A stretch of DNA of 64,000 bases from Pyricularia pennisetigena (taxonomy: Eukaryota > Ascomycota > Sordariomycetes > Magnaporthales > Pyriculariaceae). The position numbers and the translations under genes are program-made. Positions 63,430 through 64,000 of this stretch are shown one piece after another; positions within the stretch are counted from its first letter, which is position 1, and every line of letters starts with the position of its first letter. The notes beneath the pieces are model-generated. The model ran no database searches, was not told the origin of the DNA, and saw only the letters and a program-made list of their open reading frames with translations. The stretch is taken from contig NW_021940918.1 of assembly GCF_004337985.1 (NCBI RefSeq), forward strand, positions 3,193,014 through 3,257,013, given 5' to 3'.

Positions 63430-64000
63430 TTACAGCTTCATACCCATCATCTTGGCCACACGCATACTCTGCCGTATGCTAAGGTCGAGCATAATCTCCT
63501 CGCTGCCGCCAGGGATGGCGTACGCCCTGACGTCGCGGTATAGCCTCTCGACCTTTGCACCCTGGCCGCCGCGCGAGTAGCTCAGGCCGCCAAAGATCTG
63601 GCTGGCCTCGCGGGCGCAGAACTCGAACGTCACCGTGGCCTGGGCCTTGAGGCCGGCGATGGGACCGCCCAGCAGCATCATGGCCTGGGTGTCGTCCATC
63701 TTCTCGCACTGGTATACGACGTTCTCGAGCCAGTTGTACGTGGCCTCGATCTGGCGCGCCATGTGTGCCAGCTTGTACCGGATAACGGGGTGCTCGATCA
63801 GCCGCTTGCCAAATGTGCGGCGCTTGTTGGCGTACTTGACCGACTCCTCAAAGCAGACGCGCGAGAAGCGCACGCACTGGATGATGATGCCAATGCGCTC
63901 GTGGTTGAAGTTGGTCATGATGCAGGGGAAGCCCTTGTTCTCCTTTCCGAGCAGGTTCTCCACCGGAACCTTGACGTCCTCAAACGTCACGTAGGTCGTG
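63430..64000 (-). CDS. Acyl-CoA dehydrogenase, C-terminal part
   Basis: The minus-strand frame enters at the right edge and stops at 63430-63432, giving about 190 residues. It covers the last part of the beta domain (TFEDVKVPVENLLG) and the C-terminal helical domain: FNHERIGI, then ANKRRTFGKRLIEHPVIRYK (the classic RxxFGxxL/I segment), IFGGLSYSRGGQGAKVERLYRDVR and IPGGSEEIMLDL, which bind FAD and place the active site. The usual catalytic Glu position near the end reads GGSEEIM, compatible with the family. Substrate class is unclear; the wording resembles fungal acyl-CoA dehydrogenases that carry an N-terminal cytochrome b5 domain, which would lie outside the window. Confidence 0.93.
   Translation of the reverse strand, partial: TTYVTFEDVKVPVENLLGKENKGFPCIMTNFNHERIGIIIQCVRFSRVCFEESVKYANKRRTFGKRLIEHPVIRYKLAHMARQIEATYNWLENVVYQCEKMDDTQAMMLLGGPIAGLKAQATVTFEFCAREASQIFGGLSYSRGGQGAKVERLYRDVRAYAIPGGSEEIMLDLSIRQSMRVAKMMGMKL

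Noticed and set aside
1..64000. CRISPR arrays, bacterial operons or phage-like genes
   Set aside because: None seen; spliceosomal introns, nuclear tRNAs and domain content show nuclear fungal DNA.

Overview
This window is nuclear DNA of a filamentous ascomycete (Pezizomycotina, most likely a Sordariomycete; a Magnaporthales-type plant-associated fungus is my guess, not proven). The evidence is: short 60-210 bp spliceosomal introns with GT..AG ends and CTAAC/CTGAC-like branch sites, GC-rich coding DNA set in A/T-rich spacers, a fungal sphingolipid C9-methyltransferase, HET, Zn2Cys6 and WSC domains, a family GH115 glucuronidase, and a transposon decayed by RIP-like mutation. Spacers are long and full of A/T homopolymers, and there are assembly gaps at 176-177, 18150-18170, 52970-53917 and 59394-59437.

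Layout. 1-122: end of an unidentified gene. 3811-12453: a 2880-residue intronless protein shaped like a nonribosomal peptide synthetase, with every carrier serine, both condensation histidines and the adenylation core motifs lost, but an intact epimerization-type domain; this is the most striking object here. 12899-12988: intron-containing tRNA-Thr. 14280-16147: sphingolipid C9-methyltransferase. 17322-19668: two small genes on the minus strand (CHZ-like histone chaperone; unknown protein with a possible frameshift). 19669-24892: gene-poor stretch with a RIP-degraded Tc1/mariner element (22251-23656). 24893-28321: a low-complexity hypothetical gene and the mitochondrial ABC exporter Atm1 (minus). 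29739-32830: GH115 alpha-glucuronidase (4 exons). 33575-35680: a predicted secreted protein with an HMG-box-like segment and a long repetitive tail.

37821-44083: two major-facilitator transporters (allantoate permease type and monocarboxylate type). 44593-46077: kelch beta-propeller protein, then tRNA-His at 46236. 47850-50596: Zn2Cys6 transcription factor (minus), whose intron falls inside the zinc cluster. 52273-54448: secreted Lys/Glu/Ala/Gly repeat protein interrupted by a sequence gap. 55364-56409: short-chain dehydrogenase. 57210-59309: HET-domain/ankyrin protein (minus) with a perfect 57-bp tandem duplication beyond its 3' end. 59531-60275: GNAT acetyltransferase (minus). 60819-62080: WSC-domain, probably GPI-anchored wall protein (minus). 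63430-64000: acyl-CoA dehydrogenase, running off the window (minus).

There is no obvious biosynthetic cluster: the NRPS-like gene has housekeeping neighbours and large spacers on both sides. Several genes fit a plant-associated lifestyle (GH115 xylan debranching, C9-methylated glucosylceramide synthesis, three secreted repeat or wall proteins), but they are not arranged as a unit. Exon boundaries were inferred by eye from splice consensus and reading-frame continuity, and in each multi-exon model given the exon lengths add to a whole number of codons, except the secreted repeat protein whose frame cannot be followed across the gap.
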